A stretch of 64,000 bases of DNA from Oscillospiraceae bacterium (GTDB lineage: Bacteria; Bacillota_A; Clostridia; Oscillospirales; WRJC01). The number at the start of each line of letters is the position of its first letter. Within the stretch, counting starts at the first letter, position 1. Under the pieces are notes generated by a model. That model was not told the origin of the DNA and ran no database searches. It worked only from the letters and a program-made list of their open reading frames with translations. This document shows, in pieces, positions 1 through 9,546 of the stretch. Made by a program: the position numbers and the translations under genes. The stretch is taken from the NCBI GenBank assembly GCA_009782405.1, contig WRJC01000005.1, positions 36,240 through 100,239 of the forward strand, read 5' to 3'.

Positions 1-146
1 CATTCGATTTGCGTGGGTTTCCGTCCACCTTTTTCGCACATTGCCGAGACTTTTCCATTATACACTAATTTTTCGCAAATTGCAAGGGGTTTTTAAAAAT
101 TTTTGAAATTTTTTTTGTTTTTTTGTTTTGGGCACACGCGAAAACA
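1..146. other. Left-edge non-coding stretch with possible leftward promoter
   Basis: No credible gene is seen here. On the minus strand a TATAAT box (plus positions 55-60) has a TTGCAA box (80-85) upstream with a 19-bp spacer, and the first three bases are CAT, which would be an ATG for a gene running off the left edge. The spacer is long and the ribosome site is unconvincing, so this is only a possible leftward promoter. Confidence 0.3.
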
Positions 147-174
147 GCGGGGAAGATGAATCATCTTTCCCCGC
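147..174 (-). terminator. Hairpin terminator of the CBM9-like gene
   Basis: An inverted repeat of about 13 bp (147-159 with 161-174, one bulged T) lies just past the stop of the gene at 202-1209. Read on the minus strand it is followed by TGTTTT, a short T-rich tail. The arm and loop resemble the hairpin behind the paralogous gene at 52 kb. Confidence 0.6.
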
Positions 175-201
175 CGTATGCGCCGCAAAATATGTTTATG
201 C

Positions 202-1209
202 CTATTTTGCCTTGGCGGCACGCCTTGCAGCCTCAAATGCCGCAGCCGCCAAAACGATCGCGAGGAAAACCGTAGTGCCGTCGCCGGTCGCGGGGGCGGC
301 GGGAATCTGGGCAGGGGCCGTTTCGGCGGGGGCCGCAGGTTCGGCAGGAGCCGGGGCCGCTTCGGGAGCCGCTTCCGGTTCGGCTTCGGGTTCAGGCGCC
401 GGAGGGGTATATATCGCCCCTGTCAGAACCAAGCCGCCCTCGCCGGTTATGTCGTCGGGCGAATCGGTGTTCACATAGAAGTCGAGCTGGTTCCAAGTCT
501 CGTCGTAAGCGGATTCCGTGACTTTAAGGTGGTATGCGGAGATAACCGGGGTGAAGCGCAATTTCACGCCTTCGGCGGGCGCGGGGAATCCTGAAACTTT
601 CTGCATGGTGGCCCACGGTATGGCTAACTCGATGGTGTATGTGTCGCCATTCACGCTGTTTGCCACGACCCATCCGTCCATCTCGGGGTCGCCTTTTTCA
701 AACTGGGTTTTGCCCGGCGATGCGCGCCCGGTGAGTTTTGGGGAACTTCCGTCCGGATTCATGACCCAAAATATTTCGTATGCGCCGTCGCCCGGTTCTT
801 CGTAGCTTTCGGGGTCATACGCTAAAAACAGCAGGGTTCCCGAGGCTTCCCAGGGCCAGTCGCCCGCATCCGGGTTAAAAGAGAAGTTTTTGTCATAGCG
901 CACTTCGAGGATATACAGATAGGTTTCGTCCCATTTCAGTTTGTAGTCAACAGACAAAGAAGACGAAGGGATCGGGTCGCCGCCCGTGTTTTGCCAAAAG
1001 CCGTATTTCTGGAATATCTCGCTGTCGTTGTTCACCGTCAAAAGGACTGCGTCGTCCCATTCGCCCTCGCCCACCTTGCCGTCGACGGTGACGGGAAGCA
1101 CCGATTTTGCGCACTCATATTCCCATTCGGGCTTGACCGCCGAAACGCCGGTGGCCGCCGCAAGCGAAAATATGACTGCAAAAATCGCCAATATGCCGAT
1201 TTTTTTCAT
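202..1209 (-). CDS. Secreted CBM9-like domain protein with APATG sorting tail
   Basis: The 335-residue product has a signal peptide (about 1-24, ending VSA), a single globular domain (about 30-265) resembling family-9 carbohydrate-binding/DOMON-like sandwiches (DGKVGEGEWDDA, YKLKWDETYLYI, IELAIPW), then a Pro/Glu/Ala-rich linker. It ends with APATGD, a hydrophobic segment and RRAAKAK. That end has the layout of a sortase signal (xPxTG, membrane span, positive tail), suggesting cell-wall anchoring. The protein probably binds sugar polymers outside the cell; no catalytic domain is visible. A close paralog with the same architecture lies at 51032-52048. The start has AGGAGG upstream and a consensus promoter, so it is probably a single-gene unit. 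Confidence 0.75.
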   Translation of the reverse strand: MKKIGILAIFAVIFSLAAATGVSAVKPEWEYECAKSVLPVTVDGKVGEGEWDDAVLLTVNNDSEIFQKYGFWQNTGGDPIPSSSLSVDYKLKWDETYLYILEVRYDKNFSFNPDAGDWPWEASGTLLFLAYDPESYEEPGDGAYEIFWVMNPDGSSPKLTGRASPGKTQFEKGDPEMDGWVVANSVNGDTYTIELAIPWATMQKVSGFPAPAEGVKLRFTPVISAYHLKVTESAYDETWNQLDFYVNTDSPDDITGEGGLVLTGAIYTPPAPEPEAEPEAAPEAAPAPAEPAAPAETAPAQIPAAPATGDGTTVFLAIVLAAAAFEAARRAAKAK

Positions 1210-1296
1210 TTTGCCGTTTTTCCTCCTAAAAAAATTTTGTGTAGTTTTGATAAGCCAAATGTTTCCTAAATGTTTTAGTGAACATCAATGGCTTTC

Positions 1297-1325
1297 ATTA
1301 TACACAAAATTTCATGGAATGTCAA
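1297..1325 (-). promoter_or_regulatory. SigA-type promoter of the CBM9-like gene
   Basis: On the minus strand TTGACA (1320-1325) and TATAAT (1297-1302) are separated by exactly 17 bp, about 90 bp upstream of the start codon. Confidence 0.8.
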
Positions 1326-1349
1326 TATGTTTTTTGGATTATTCGATTT

Positions 1350-3659
1350 TTATTTGGAAAAAGTCATGACTATATTGTATATGATCGCCGCGGCTTCGGC
1401 TCTCGTCAGCTCTTTGGTGCCGTCGTAGTTGCCGCCTTCGTCGCCCAATATGAGGCCAAACGCCTTGATGATGGCCACATATCCCTTGTATTCGTCGTCG
1501 CAGTTGTCGTCGTTGAAAGGATAGCTGAATATTTCGGTATGCTGCCCCAATTCGCCGTAGCCGGCGATTTCGCAGATTATTTTCGCCGCTTCCTGTTTTG
1601 TTATGGCTTTGTCGAAGTCGGCGTCGGCGCCGTAGGTTTCCATGAGCCTGTATGCGAACTGGTTGACGAATATGCTCGATTCCGTTTGGGTGAAGTAATA
1701 TGAATTGTACATAAAGAACCTCAGGTAGCCTATCAGCTCGCCTTTGGTTATGACCGCGTCGGGATCGAATATGGTTCCGCCCCAGACATATATGCCGTTG
1801 TTCGTGAGGGTCCAAACCGTGCTTTCGCCCCAGTGTCCTTCCAGATCCTTGTAATCCGGCTCTTCGGCGGGCGGCTCGGCTTCTTCAAAGTTCCAGCCTA
1901 CGCATTTTCCCGTAAAGGCGTCGACTGCCATTTCATATCCGAACCGATAAACCAAAAGCGCGTTTATCTTCCCGTTTTCAGTCATCCCGTTTGAAACGTA
2001 GCAAATGTCATAGCCCGCAAACCCGGCGATGCTTTCAAGCGCTTTTTCGGGGGAAACCAATTTGTCCAATTTCGGGAAAACCGCTTTGTCGAACCATTGG
2101 AAGGAATAGCCGGTGATTTTCCCGGAAATATTGTCGAAAGTCACGTAAATCCCGTTCGATTCGAAAGTTATCCCATTCACTGTCCTGGGAAAATTGAAAT
2201 AGTAATAGTACGCTCCGTCGCCTTGGTCCTGATCCGCGAACCCGAAATTCGCATCCACGTCAACCGGGCACAGCTCCTTTATCTTTTTCATCACGATTTC
2301 TTTCGCCTGCTCATAAGTATACACGCCCTCGGCTTCTTCGCTTTTCGCCGAATCGTAGACGGAATACGAGTTTCCCGAATAGGAGAGGACCGTGCCGGTT
2401 TTGGCGTTGACGGTCGCGTAATAGCTTTCATAGCGGGTTTCGGAATTTGAGTACAGGGATATGTTCCAATGGTATTTTTCCGGATCCATGTAGTCCCCCT
2501 GCAAGGACGTGTTTTTGGAGAAATCTTTCAGATGCTCCATATCCAAGTCAAAAGCTTTCGCCACTATGTCCAGCGCTTCGTCGGCGGTTATGTAATTTCT
2601 GGCTTTGGCGAGTTCCAGCAGCTCCGCTTCGGAAAAATACGCTTCCCCTTCTTCGGCGTTGAGGCTTTGCGCCTTGTTTGAATCCATCGAAACTCCGGCT
2701 CCCCTGCCGCCGTAGGCGTAAATCGGGGCGAAACCGGGCGAAGCGCTTGCATCCACCACGCTGCCGTCCGCGGCGCTTATGTACTCGCCGTATTTGTTTT
2801 TGAGCCTGTACACCGGCTGGATTTTGTTCTCTTTGGTTTCATAATTGTAATAGCTCGCATAGACGAGCTCGACGCCTATGTTTTCAAGATAGGCGTTCAG
2901 GGCTTCCTCCTGCGATATGGGAGACGACACGTTCTGGTATTCTATTTCCGGCGCTTCGGGGGCCAGATAGGCGTAGTTGTAATTCGAAAAGCTCAGGATT
3001 TCCCCGGTGATTTTGTCCACTTCCGCATACAGCTGGTATTCGGGGTAATCGTATCCGTTTTTGGCGAGCATGTACACCAGATTGTATCTGTCGGACGGGT
3101 AGCTCAAAGACTCGTAATACAGCCTGTAGCCGTCGAATTCCCCGCCGAGCATCTTCTTTAAAAACTCCTCGGCCTTTTTTTCCGCTTCTGCTTTGGTCAG
3201 TTCGGCGAAGCGGACTTGCTTGGCGGGGGTTTTTTCGTTGTATTCGTATCTGCCGTAATACAAAATCCTGCCATTGCCCAAAACCGTCGCGTTTACGTTC
3301 GCGCTGCCGTCGGTTGAATACCAGTTGAAGTTCCAGGTTTCGTTTCCGGAAGCATCGGGATAGTAGTAATAGTTGAAATTCGGATAGATTTTTTCATCGA
3401 TGTCGATCACTTTTTTTACGGCGGTCAGAGCCTCCTTCATTTTTTCGTCGAGGTTTGCGCCGTCTGCGCCGTAGCTGCCGGCAGGCTCGATATTGGCCGG
3501 GGCAGAGGCAGGAAGCGCGGCAGCCGTCGTTTCCGCCGCTATGGGCGCGGCGCTCACCCCCGAAGCCGCCGAGGCGACCAAGGCCGCAAAGAGCAGCGCA
3601 AAACAGGCCGCAGTTGAAAAAACAAATTTAAGGCATTTCGCATTTTCGTTTTTTTTCAT
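1350..3659 (-). CDS. Secreted YcdB/PepSY-like protein with C-terminal SLH domains
   Basis: The 769-residue product starts at MKKNENAK, chosen because a GGAAGG ribosome site and a signal peptide (about 1-37) follow this ATG; the open frame extends 24 codons further upstream. The central part is made of repeated units of the YcdB/YcdC type, related to PepSY, with recurring phrases such as KITGEILSF and AKTGTVLSY followed by YTYEQAKEI. The last 160 residues hold about three SLH repeats (DLEGHWGE, ITKQEAAKI, LTRAEAAAI), which usually bind pyruvylated wall polymer. It is therefore probably a surface-held protein; YcdB units are thought to modulate proteases or act as inhibitors, but the target is unknown. 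It ends about 140 bp from the next gene. Confidence 0.75.
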   Translation of the reverse strand: MKKNENAKCLKFVFSTAACFALLFAALVASAASGVSAAPIAAETTAAALPASAPANIEPAGSYGADGANLDEKMKEALTAVKKVIDIDEKIYPNFNYYYYPDASGNETWNFNWYSTDGSANVNATVLGNGRILYYGRYEYNEKTPAKQVRFAELTKAEAEKKAEEFLKKMLGGEFDGYRLYYESLSYPSDRYNLVYMLAKNGYDYPEYQLYAEVDKITGEILSFSNYNYAYLAPEAPEIEYQNVSSPISQEEALNAYLENIGVELVYASYYNYETKENKIQPVYRLKNKYGEYISAADGSVVDASASPGFAPIYAYGGRGAGVSMDSNKAQSLNAEEGEAYFSEAELLELAKARNYITADEALDIVAKAFDLDMEHLKDFSKNTSLQGDYMDPEKYHWNISLYSNSETRYESYYATVNAKTGTVLSYSGNSYSVYDSAKSEEAEGVYTYEQAKEIVMKKIKELCPVDVDANFGFADQDQGDGAYYYYFNFPRTVNGITFESNGIYVTFDNISGKITGYSFQWFDKAVFPKLDKLVSPEKALESIAGFAGYDICYVSNGMTENGKINALLVYRFGYEMAVDAFTGKCVGWNFEEAEPPAEEPDYKDLEGHWGESTVWTLTNNGIYVWGGTIFDPDAVITKGELIGYLRFFMYNSYYFTQTESSIFVNQFAYRLMETYGADADFDKAITKQEAAKIICEIAGYGELGQHTEIFSYPFNDDNCDDEYKGYVAIIKAFGLILGDEGGNYDGTKELTRAEAAAIIYNIVMTFSK

Positions 3660-3761
3660 AAATTTTGTACATCCTTCCCAAATAATATTGAAATTAAAAA
3701 ACATGCCACAGTTATTATACTCGACGAACATCCAAAAAGTTCCGCATCCGCAAAATTTTTT

Positions 3762-4808
3762 TTATTTTCTCCAGAGCTCGAACTCTATGTACTCGCCCAC
3801 CAACACGGAATCGACGGCATAGTCCGTGCTCGCGACGAAACGGTCCAGGGGTATATATGTGGTCGAGTTTATCAGTTCCCCTTCGAAATACACCTTGTTC
3901 CCGCCGTTTAGGATATATGCGGATTTCTTGTTTTCATCCCAGCCCACAGTCTCGCCCAAAAGCTCCATCAAATATCTCATCGGCAGGATATTTTCGCGAT
4001 ACGCCGATTCCGGGTTGTTTCGCGCTTTTGTCAAATCGCTGTCGATCCTGCGTTTTTCCAAGATTTCCCTTTGGCCGCTTTCGCGGGTGGCGAGCACGTT
4101 TATGTAATTTATTCCGTCCCCGGCGGTTTCCAGGACTACATGAAGCCCGGCATATCTGTAATAGGGGAACTTCAAAAGTTCTTTTTCCATCGAGCCCATT
4201 ATTTTTCCGAAACTCAGGCCGTCCGCAAATTCGTATTCCGGAATTTCAGGGTCTTCCGAATAATCGTATGCCACGCTCGATTTCACCTCGAATGTTTCGG
4301 AAATTTTGGCGAGGATCCGCTCAAGCCAATCCGCCCCCCAAACTTCTTCCGGATCTAAGTACAGCAAAGTCCCGTCGTAGCCGGCCATGCTTTCAAACAG
4401 GTTTTTCAAGGTCACATCGAGGACATCGGTGGAACACAGCAAATCGGCGATTATCCCCGAAAATTCGTTCAGCTCAAAGCACAAAAGTTCCTGCCTCTTG
4501 TGTATCGCCAGCTCGAATCTCACATCTTCCCCGTCGGCGCCGACCAATGCGACCTCTATTTCGGCGTCTCCGTCTTTTGCCCGGCCCGAAATTTTAAAAA
4601 CCAGTTCATTTGGGATCGCGCTGTCCGAATTGTTTTTCGGCCCTATTTCCATATCCGCTTCGAAAGAGTAGGCCCCGCCGCCATAGATCAGCTTTTCGGC
4701 AAGGGCGTATATGTCGGTTTTTTCGCATGCGGCCAATATCGGGCAAAAAATGGCCAGCGCCGCCAGAGCCAGTATGCAGCCCGCATATTTTTGGATTTTT
4801 GTTTTCAT
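3762..4808 (-). CDS. Lipoprotein with CuAO-N-like C-terminal region
   Basis: The 348-residue product has a lipoprotein signal with lipobox LAAC (cysteine near residue 28). The body has no motif I recognise. The last 80 residues (SAYRENILPMRYLMELLG, KSAYILNGG, INSTTYIPLDRF) resemble the copper-amine-oxidase N-terminal-like stalk domain common in Clostridia surface proteins. It starts 12 bp after the recombinase gene stop, so the two are probably co-transcribed. The function is unknown; a membrane-anchored extracytoplasmic protein is the safest description. Confidence 0.6.
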   Translation of the reverse strand: MKTKIQKYAGCILALAALAIFCPILAACEKTDIYALAEKLIYGGGAYSFEADMEIGPKNNSDSAIPNELVFKISGRAKDGDAEIEVALVGADGEDVRFELAIHKRQELLCFELNEFSGIIADLLCSTDVLDVTLKNLFESMAGYDGTLLYLDPEEVWGADWLERILAKISETFEVKSSVAYDYSEDPEIPEYEFADGLSFGKIMGSMEKELLKFPYYRYAGLHVVLETAGDGINYINVLATRESGQREILEKRRIDSDLTKARNNPESAYRENILPMRYLMELLGETVGWDENKKSAYILNGGNKVYFEGELINSTTYIPLDRFVASTDYAVDSVLVGEYIEFELWRK

Positions 4809-4820
4809 GTTAATTTACCA

Positions 4821-5837
4821 TCACTCTCCGTCGTTTTTGTTTTTCGCGTTTATTTGCTTGATTTTGGCCAGCGGGTTTTTGTTTGCGGCTTCGCGGAGTT
4901 GCGGGTTGGCCACATGGGTGTATATCTGCGTGGTGTTGAGGTGCTCATGGCCCAATATCTCCTGGAGCACGCGGGTGTCCACGCCGTTTTGGTACATAAG
5001 AGTCGCCGCCGTGTGCCGGAGCTTGTGCGTCGAATAGTTCTTGTCGGCGAGCCCCGCTTTGAAAAAGCTCAAATCGACCATTTTCTGCACCGCGCTGTTT
5101 GATATCCTGCGGCGGTTCCTCGATATGAAGAGCGCGTTTCCGTCTTTTGCGGATTCGCATTTTTTGCGCACTTCGAGGTAGTCCGAAAGCGCCTGCTTGC
5201 AGGGTTCGTTGAGGTACACGAACCTCTCCTTTTTGCGTTTGCCGAGCACGCGCATCGTCGAAGCGTCCGGCGCTATGTCGTCCAAGTCTATCCCCACGAG
5301 TTCGGAAAGCCTCATGCCGCAGTTCAAAAACAAGGTTACGATGAGGTAGTCGCGCGTCCTGTTTTGGTTTTTTTCGTCGTTTTGTATGGCGTTCAGCAAT
5401 TTCACGCTTTCTTCGAGGGACAGATATTTGGGCAGCGCCTGCCGTATGGTGGGGGATTCGATCGTCTCGGCGGGATTTGCCTCGAGTTTGCCGACCTGGT
5501 TTGTCAGATACTTGAAAAATCCCTTGACCGCCGAAAGTTTCCTCGCCCTGGAATTGTTTATGTTGTCGCGCTGCTCCGACATGAAAAACAGAAACTCGAA
5601 GATGTCCTCTTTGGAAATAGTCCCGATGAAACCCAAATCCAAATCCGCCACATCGATTTCGTCGAATTCGCAATCCGTTTTTTGTTTGCGCTGCTTCATG
5701 AACCTGAAAAACACGCGCAAGTCGAATATGTATTCCCTGACTGTGAGTTTGGAACTGCCTTTGATCGTAGTCAGATACATCAGATACTGCCGCGCCATTT
5801 CAGGCAGAGCGTCGATATTCTCGCGGTTGTTTTCCAT
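4821..5837 (-). CDS. Tyrosine recombinase, XerC/XerD-like
   Basis: The 338-residue site-specific recombinase has an N-terminal SAM-like core-binding domain (about 10-115) and a catalytic domain with the complete active-site set: R176 (GMRLSEL), K200 (LGKRKK), H271 and R274 (HKLRH), H297 (LGHEHL) and nucleophile Y306 (IYTHV). Length and motifs fit the chromosomal XerC/D type rather than longer phage integrases. I chose ATG at 5837; a GTG five codons upstream is possible. It is divergent from the leucine operon and followed by a lipoprotein gene. It could serve chromosome dimer resolution, but the context (no other Xer gene, no dif site found) does not settle this. Confidence 0.85.
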   Translation of the reverse strand: MENNRENIDALPEMARQYLMYLTTIKGSSKLTVREYIFDLRVFFRFMKQRKQKTDCEFDEIDVADLDLGFIGTISKEDIFEFLFFMSEQRDNINNSRARKLSAVKGFFKYLTNQVGKLEANPAETIESPTIRQALPKYLSLEESVKLLNAIQNDEKNQNRTRDYLIVTLFLNCGMRLSELVGIDLDDIAPDASTMRVLGKRKKERFVYLNEPCKQALSDYLEVRKKCESAKDGNALFISRNRRRISNSAVQKMVDLSFFKAGLADKNYSTHKLRHTAATLMYQNGVDTRVLQEILGHEHLNTTQIYTHVANPQLREAANKNPLAKIKQINAKNKNDGE

Positions 5838-5863
5838 AAATCCGTACACCACCCCACCAATAG

Positions 5864-5869
5864 ATTATA
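5864..5869 (-). promoter_or_regulatory. Possible -10 box of the recombinase gene
   Basis: A minus-strand TATAAT lies 27-32 bp upstream of the chosen start. No good -35 hexamer is found 17 bp away, so the promoter is weak or needs an activator. Confidence 0.4.
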
Positions 5870-5921
5870 CAACGAATTTGTGAATTATTTTGACTTTTTT
5901 CGAAAATAAATTAAAAAATTA

Positions 5922-5950
5922 TTGACAAATAATTTTTGTTGTGGTATAAT
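5922..5950 (+). promoter_or_regulatory. SigA-type promoter of the leu-ilv operon
   Basis: TTGACA (5922-5927) and TATAAT (5945-5950) with a 17-bp spacer sit just before the T-box leader, so initiation near 5957 would place the whole leader in the transcript. Confidence 0.85.
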
Positions 5951-5956
5951 GCCGAT

Positions 5957-6307
5957 GTGATAGCCAAAAACGATGAAGGGGACAAGGCTTGCAAATTGGG
6001 CTTTTCAGAGATTTGCCGGTTTGGTGCGAGGCAAAAGGGCACATTGCAAGCGAATAACTCACCCCGGAGTTGCCCGCCCGAAGGATAATGCCCGCAGGGC
6101 CGGACGTGAATGCCGCGTTAAGGCAAAGGCTTTACAGGAAACGGGCGCGCGCCGCCCGCATTTTCGAGAAGCCGGAATCGAGAAGGCTGAGAAATATTTT
6201 CGCAGCCCCAAAATTAGGGTGGTACCGCGTGACGGCGAAATATGCTTGCATATTTGCTCCTCGCCCCTATGGCATGGCTTGCCTGATGGGGAAAGTGGAG
6301 CTTTTTT
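5957..6307 (+). ncRNA. Leucine T-box riboswitch leader
   Basis: This tRNA-sensing leader carries the diagnostic T-box sequence AGGGTGGTACCGCG (6216-6229) that pairs with the tRNA acceptor end. Upstream is a Stem I-like region with GATGAAGGGGA (from 5972) and a distal-loop motif TTGGTGCGA (6021-6029). The specifier position reads AACTCACCCCGGAGT (from 6056), giving codon CTC (6058-6060) for leucine. A terminator follows: GCTCC (6256-6260) pairs with GGAGC (6297-6301) around an inner CCCC/GGGG stem, then six T (6302-6307). Uncharged leucyl-tRNA should stabilise the antiterminator and switch on leuA and the following genes, which fits the leucine pathway downstream. Confidence 0.92.
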
Positions 6308-6367
6308 GTCACCTTGTTTTCCCTTTCGGCAAAAAAATCAATGACTGCGAATAATGGAGGGAAAACG

Positions 6368-7924
6368 ATGGAAAAGAGAAAAAAAATCTGCATTTTCGAC
6401 ACCACGCTGCGCGACGGCGAACAAGTTCCCGGCGCAAAACTGAACCTGAACGAAAAACTGAGGATAGCAAAACAGCTTGAAATTTTGGGCGTAGACTTCA
6501 TAGAGGCGGGATTCCCCTCTTCTTCGCGGGGGGATTTCGAAGCGGTGCGGGCAGTCGCCGAACTCGTGAAAAAACCCGTGGTGACTGCGCTGGCCAGGGC
6601 GGTAAAAGAAGACATCGACATGGTTTACGAAAGCGTGAAGCATGCCAATAGCCCCATGATACACATAGTTTTGGGAACTTCGAACATCCACGTCGAGCAA
6701 AAATTCCGGAAAACAAGCGAAGAAATATTGGAAATGGGCGTCCAGGCGGTGAAATACGCCAAAACCCTGCTGCCAAACGTCCAATATTCCACAGAGGACG
6801 CTTCGAGAAGCGAGTTCGAATACTTGTGGAAAACCATAGAAGCGGTGGCAAAAGCCGGGGCGACGATAATCAACATCCCCGACACCGTGGGTTATGCCGT
6901 GCCCGAACAATTCGGCGAGCTGATAAGCAAAATATGCTGCCGGCTAAAAAATTTGGACGATAGGATAATGGTTTCCGTGCACTGCCACAACGACACGGGG
7001 CTCGCCACCGCAAATTCGCTGATCGCGGTCAAAAACGGCGCGGACAAAGTGGAATGCACGATAAACGGGATTGGCGAAAGGGCGGGAAACGCCGCGCTGG
7101 AGGAGATAGTCATGGGGCTGAAGCTGCGCGGGGACTATTACCGCGGATTTTCCGGGGTCGAGACCAGGCAGATAACGAACGCTTCCAAAATGGTGAGCAG
7201 CCTGATGGGGCTTGACGTGCAGGTCAACAAAGCGATAACGGGCGACAACGCCTTTGCCCATTCATCCGGCATACACCAGGACGGCCTGCTCAAATCGAGG
7301 GAGGTGTACGAGATCATCAACCCCAAGGACGTGGGAATCGACGACATGGAAATGGTGCTCACAGCGCGTTCCGGCAGGGCGGCCTTGAAAAACACGATAA
7401 AGCATATGGGCCTCAACGACTTGAGCGAAGCCGATTTTGAAGTAGTGCACCAAAGGTTTTTGGAACTCGCCGACAAAAAGAAAGAGGTATACTATCACGA
7501 CCTCTACTATTTGGCAAAAGACTTTCCGGCAAAAGCGGAGGACATTTCAAAAAAAACCAAAATATACGAATTAGTGAACTACCAGGTCATATCAAGCGAC
7601 ATTTTTCCGAGCGCATCGGTAAAATTAAGGTGCGGCGACGAATTGTTCACGAAGACATCCACGGGAAACGGCCCGATAGACGCATTGTACAGCGCGATAG
7701 AAGAAATCGTCGACTTGCGGGTGAATCTTCTCGAATACAAAATAAGCAGCATATCCCAAGGCGAGCAGGCCATGGGCAGGGTCAGGATCCAAGTCAAATT
7801 CGAAAACAGGACATACACATCCAGCGCCGCCGACGTCGACACCATCAAGGCGAGCGCAATAGCGATGCTGAACTGCATAAACCAAATAAAGATAGAAAGC
7901 GCGGGCAATTGCAAAAACGATTGA
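6368..7924 (+). CDS. leuA: 2-isopropylmalate synthase
   Basis: This 518-residue enzyme condenses acetyl-CoA with 2-ketoisovalerate, the first committed step of leucine synthesis. The HMGL-like TIM barrel begins with IFDTTLRDGEQVPG (about 9-22), the metal-binding VHCHND follows, and SSGIHQDG precedes the linker; the last 130 residues form the LeuA regulatory domain. The ATG at 6368 was chosen because GGAGGG lies 7 bp upstream and the family starts here. It is the first gene after the leucine T-box and shares the operon with a second paralogous synthase. Leucine feedback through the C-terminal domain is expected from the family. Confidence 0.95.
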   Translation: MEKRKKICIFDTTLRDGEQVPGAKLNLNEKLRIAKQLEILGVDFIEAGFPSSSRGDFEAVRAVAELVKKPVVTALARAVKEDIDMVYESVKHANSPMIHIVLGTSNIHVEQKFRKTSEEILEMGVQAVKYAKTLLPNVQYSTEDASRSEFEYLWKTIEAVAKAGATIINIPDTVGYAVPEQFGELISKICCRLKNLDDRIMVSVHCHNDTGLATANSLIAVKNGADKVECTINGIGERAGNAALEEIVMGLKLRGDYYRGFSGVETRQITNASKMVSSLMGLDVQVNKAITGDNAFAHSSGIHQDGLLKSREVYEIINPKDVGIDDMEMVLTARSGRAALKNTIKHMGLNDLSEADFEVVHQRFLELADKKKEVYYHDLYYLAKDFPAKAEDISKKTKIYELVNYQVISSDIFPSASVKLRCGDELFTKTSTGNGPIDALYSAIEEIVDLRVNLLEYKISSISQGEQAMGRVRIQVKFENRTYTSSAADVDTIKASAIAMLNCINQIKIESAGNCKND

Positions 7925-7933
7925 GGAAAGGAT

Positions 7934-7951
7934 ATGCGCATAGCGAATTGA
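7934..7951 (+). CDS. Five-codon minicistron between leuA and cimA
   Basis: A five-codon frame (MRIAN) opens 9 bp after the leuA stop, directly behind a GAGGAAAGG ribosome site (7923-7931), and its TGA (7949-7951) ends one base before the ATG of cimA. The cimA start has no ribosome site of its own at normal spacing. The layout suggests coupling by termination and re-initiation; alternatively the distant site serves cimA directly. It is probably a translational control element rather than a functional peptide. Confidence 0.35.
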   Translation: MRIAN

Positions 7952-7952
7952 A

Positions 7953-9524
7953 ATGAAAATCGAGCTGTATGACACCACTTTGCGCGACGGAGCGCAGAGC
8001 CCCGGAATATCATTCACCGCCGAAGACAAGCTGCGCATCATGGCGGCCATAGACGAGTTCGGAATACCGTACATAGAAGCGGGAAACCCCGGCTCGAACC
8101 CAAAAGACATGGAGCTTTTTGAAAAGGCAAAAACCCTGAGCTTGAAAAATTCCAAGCTGTGCGCCTTTTGTTCCACCTGCCGCGCCGGGGCGGCGGCCGA
8201 CCGCGACGAGGCGCTGCTCAAAACGATCGGCGCAAATACCGAGATTGTCGCGCTCTGCGGCAAAAGCTGGCTTTTGCACGTCGAAAAAATCATCAAGACA
8301 ACCGCCGATGAAAACCTGCGCATAATTTCCGATTCCGTAAAATTCTTGAAGGAAAACCAAAAAACCGTATTTTTTGACGCGGAACATTTTTTTGACGGAT
8401 ATGCGGACAATCCCGGGTATGCGCTGCAAGTGCTGCGCGCCGCCGAAAAAGCGGGGGCTTCGGCGATAATTCTGTGCGACACCAACGGCGGCACGATGCC
8501 CGATGAGATCCAAAAAGCCGCATGCGCCGCCAAAACAAGCATAAATTTGCCCCTTGGGATCCACTGCCACGACGACAACGGGCTCGCAGTGGCGGGAACC
8601 CTCACCGCAGTCAAAAGCGGGGCGTCCATTGTGCAAGGAACCATAAACGGAATGGGGGAACGCTGCGGCAACGCGAATTTATGCATTGCGATCCCCAATT
8701 TGCAGCTGAAAATGGGCTATTTTTGCCTGTCCGCCGAAAAGCTGCGGGAACTCGGCCCCTTTGCCCGCCGCATCGCCGAAATTTCGAATATCGCCTTTGA
8801 CGAAAATATGCCCTATGTCGGCGGCCACGCCTTCACCCACAAAGCCGGGATGCACATCGACGCGGTAAACAAGGCCCCTGCCTCTTTTGAGCATATAGAC
8901 CCGGCGATAGTGGGAAATGTGCGGAACACGCTCGTTTCGGAATTTGCGGGCAGATCCGCGCTGATAAACAAAATGAAGCAGATCGCCCCGCAAATCGCAA
9001 AAGACTCGCCCGAACTGGCGGAAGCGCTTCGCCTTGTCAAATCATATGAAAACGACGGATATCAATTCGAAAACGCCGAAGGATCCCTTTATCTGCTTCT
9101 GTTGAAATCGCTGAAAAAACGCAAGGCATATTTCAGCGTCGAGACATTCAAGCTCGTGCTTTCGGAACCGGACGCGAAATCGGGCAAGCCGGGCGCATTA
9201 GTAAAAGTAAAAGTGGGCGGGAAAGAGGAGATGACGGCGGCGGAGGGAGACGGGCCGGTTAATGCGCTCGACAAAGCGCTGAGGCGCGCGCTGACTACCT
9301 TTTATCCCAAACTCGGCGAAATGAAACTCGTCGATTTCAAAGTGCGCGTGCTCAATTCAAATGCGGCAACGGCGGCAAAAGTGCGCGTTTTGATCGAATC
9401 TTCGGACAACAGCCGAACTTGGCGCACCGTCGGCGTCAGCACGGACATCATCGAGGCGTCTTGGAACGCGCTTCTGGATTCGGTGGAATGCAAACTTTCG
9501 CTCGACGACGGGCTGATCATATGA
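7953..9524 (+). CDS. cimA: (R)-citramalate synthase
   Basis: This 523-residue HMGL-family enzyme probably condenses pyruvate and acetyl-CoA to citramalate, the threonine-independent route to 2-ketobutyrate and isoleucine. It has [14 protein letters not shown] at the start, the family-typical DAEHFFDGY and [19 protein letters not shown], and a C-terminal LeuA-type dimer/regulatory domain (about 395-520). [10 protein letters not shown] and the long spacing before the second domain distinguish it from LeuA. LeuC, LeuD and LeuB, encoded next, can process citramalate as well as isopropylmalate in many organisms. The start lacks a close ribosome site (see the minicistron). A third type of acyl-condensing synthase cannot be fully excluded. 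Confidence 0.88.
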   Translation: MKIELYDTTLRDGAQSPGISFTAEDKLRIMAAIDEFGIPYIEAGNPGSNPKDMELFEKAKTLSLKNSKLCAFCSTCRAGAAADRDEALLKTIGANTEIVALCGKSWLLHVEKIIKTTADENLRIISDSVKFLKENQKTVFFDAEHFFDGYADNPGYALQVLRAAEKAGASAIILCDTNGGTMPDEIQKAACAAKTSINLPLGIHCHDDNGLAVAGTLTAVKSGASIVQGTINGMGERCGNANLCIAIPNLQLKMGYFCLSAEKLRELGPFARRIAEISNIAFDENMPYVGGHAFTHKAGMHIDAVNKAPASFEHIDPAIVGNVRNTLVSEFAGRSALINKMKQIAPQIAKDSPELAEALRLVKSYENDGYQFENAEGSLYLLLLKSLKKRKAYFSVETFKLVLSEPDAKSGKPGALVKVKVGGKEEMTAAEGDGPVNALDKALRRALTTFYPKLGEMKLVDFKVRVLNSNAATAAKVRVLIESSDNSRTWRTVGVSTDIIEASWNALLDSVECKLSLDDGLII

Positions 9525-9546
9525 CACGCAAAGGAGGGCATATAAA

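Noticed and set aside
7625..8698. Minus-strand open frame of 357 codons across leuA/cimA
   Set aside because: It spans two clear enzyme genes of the opposite strand and has no start signal.
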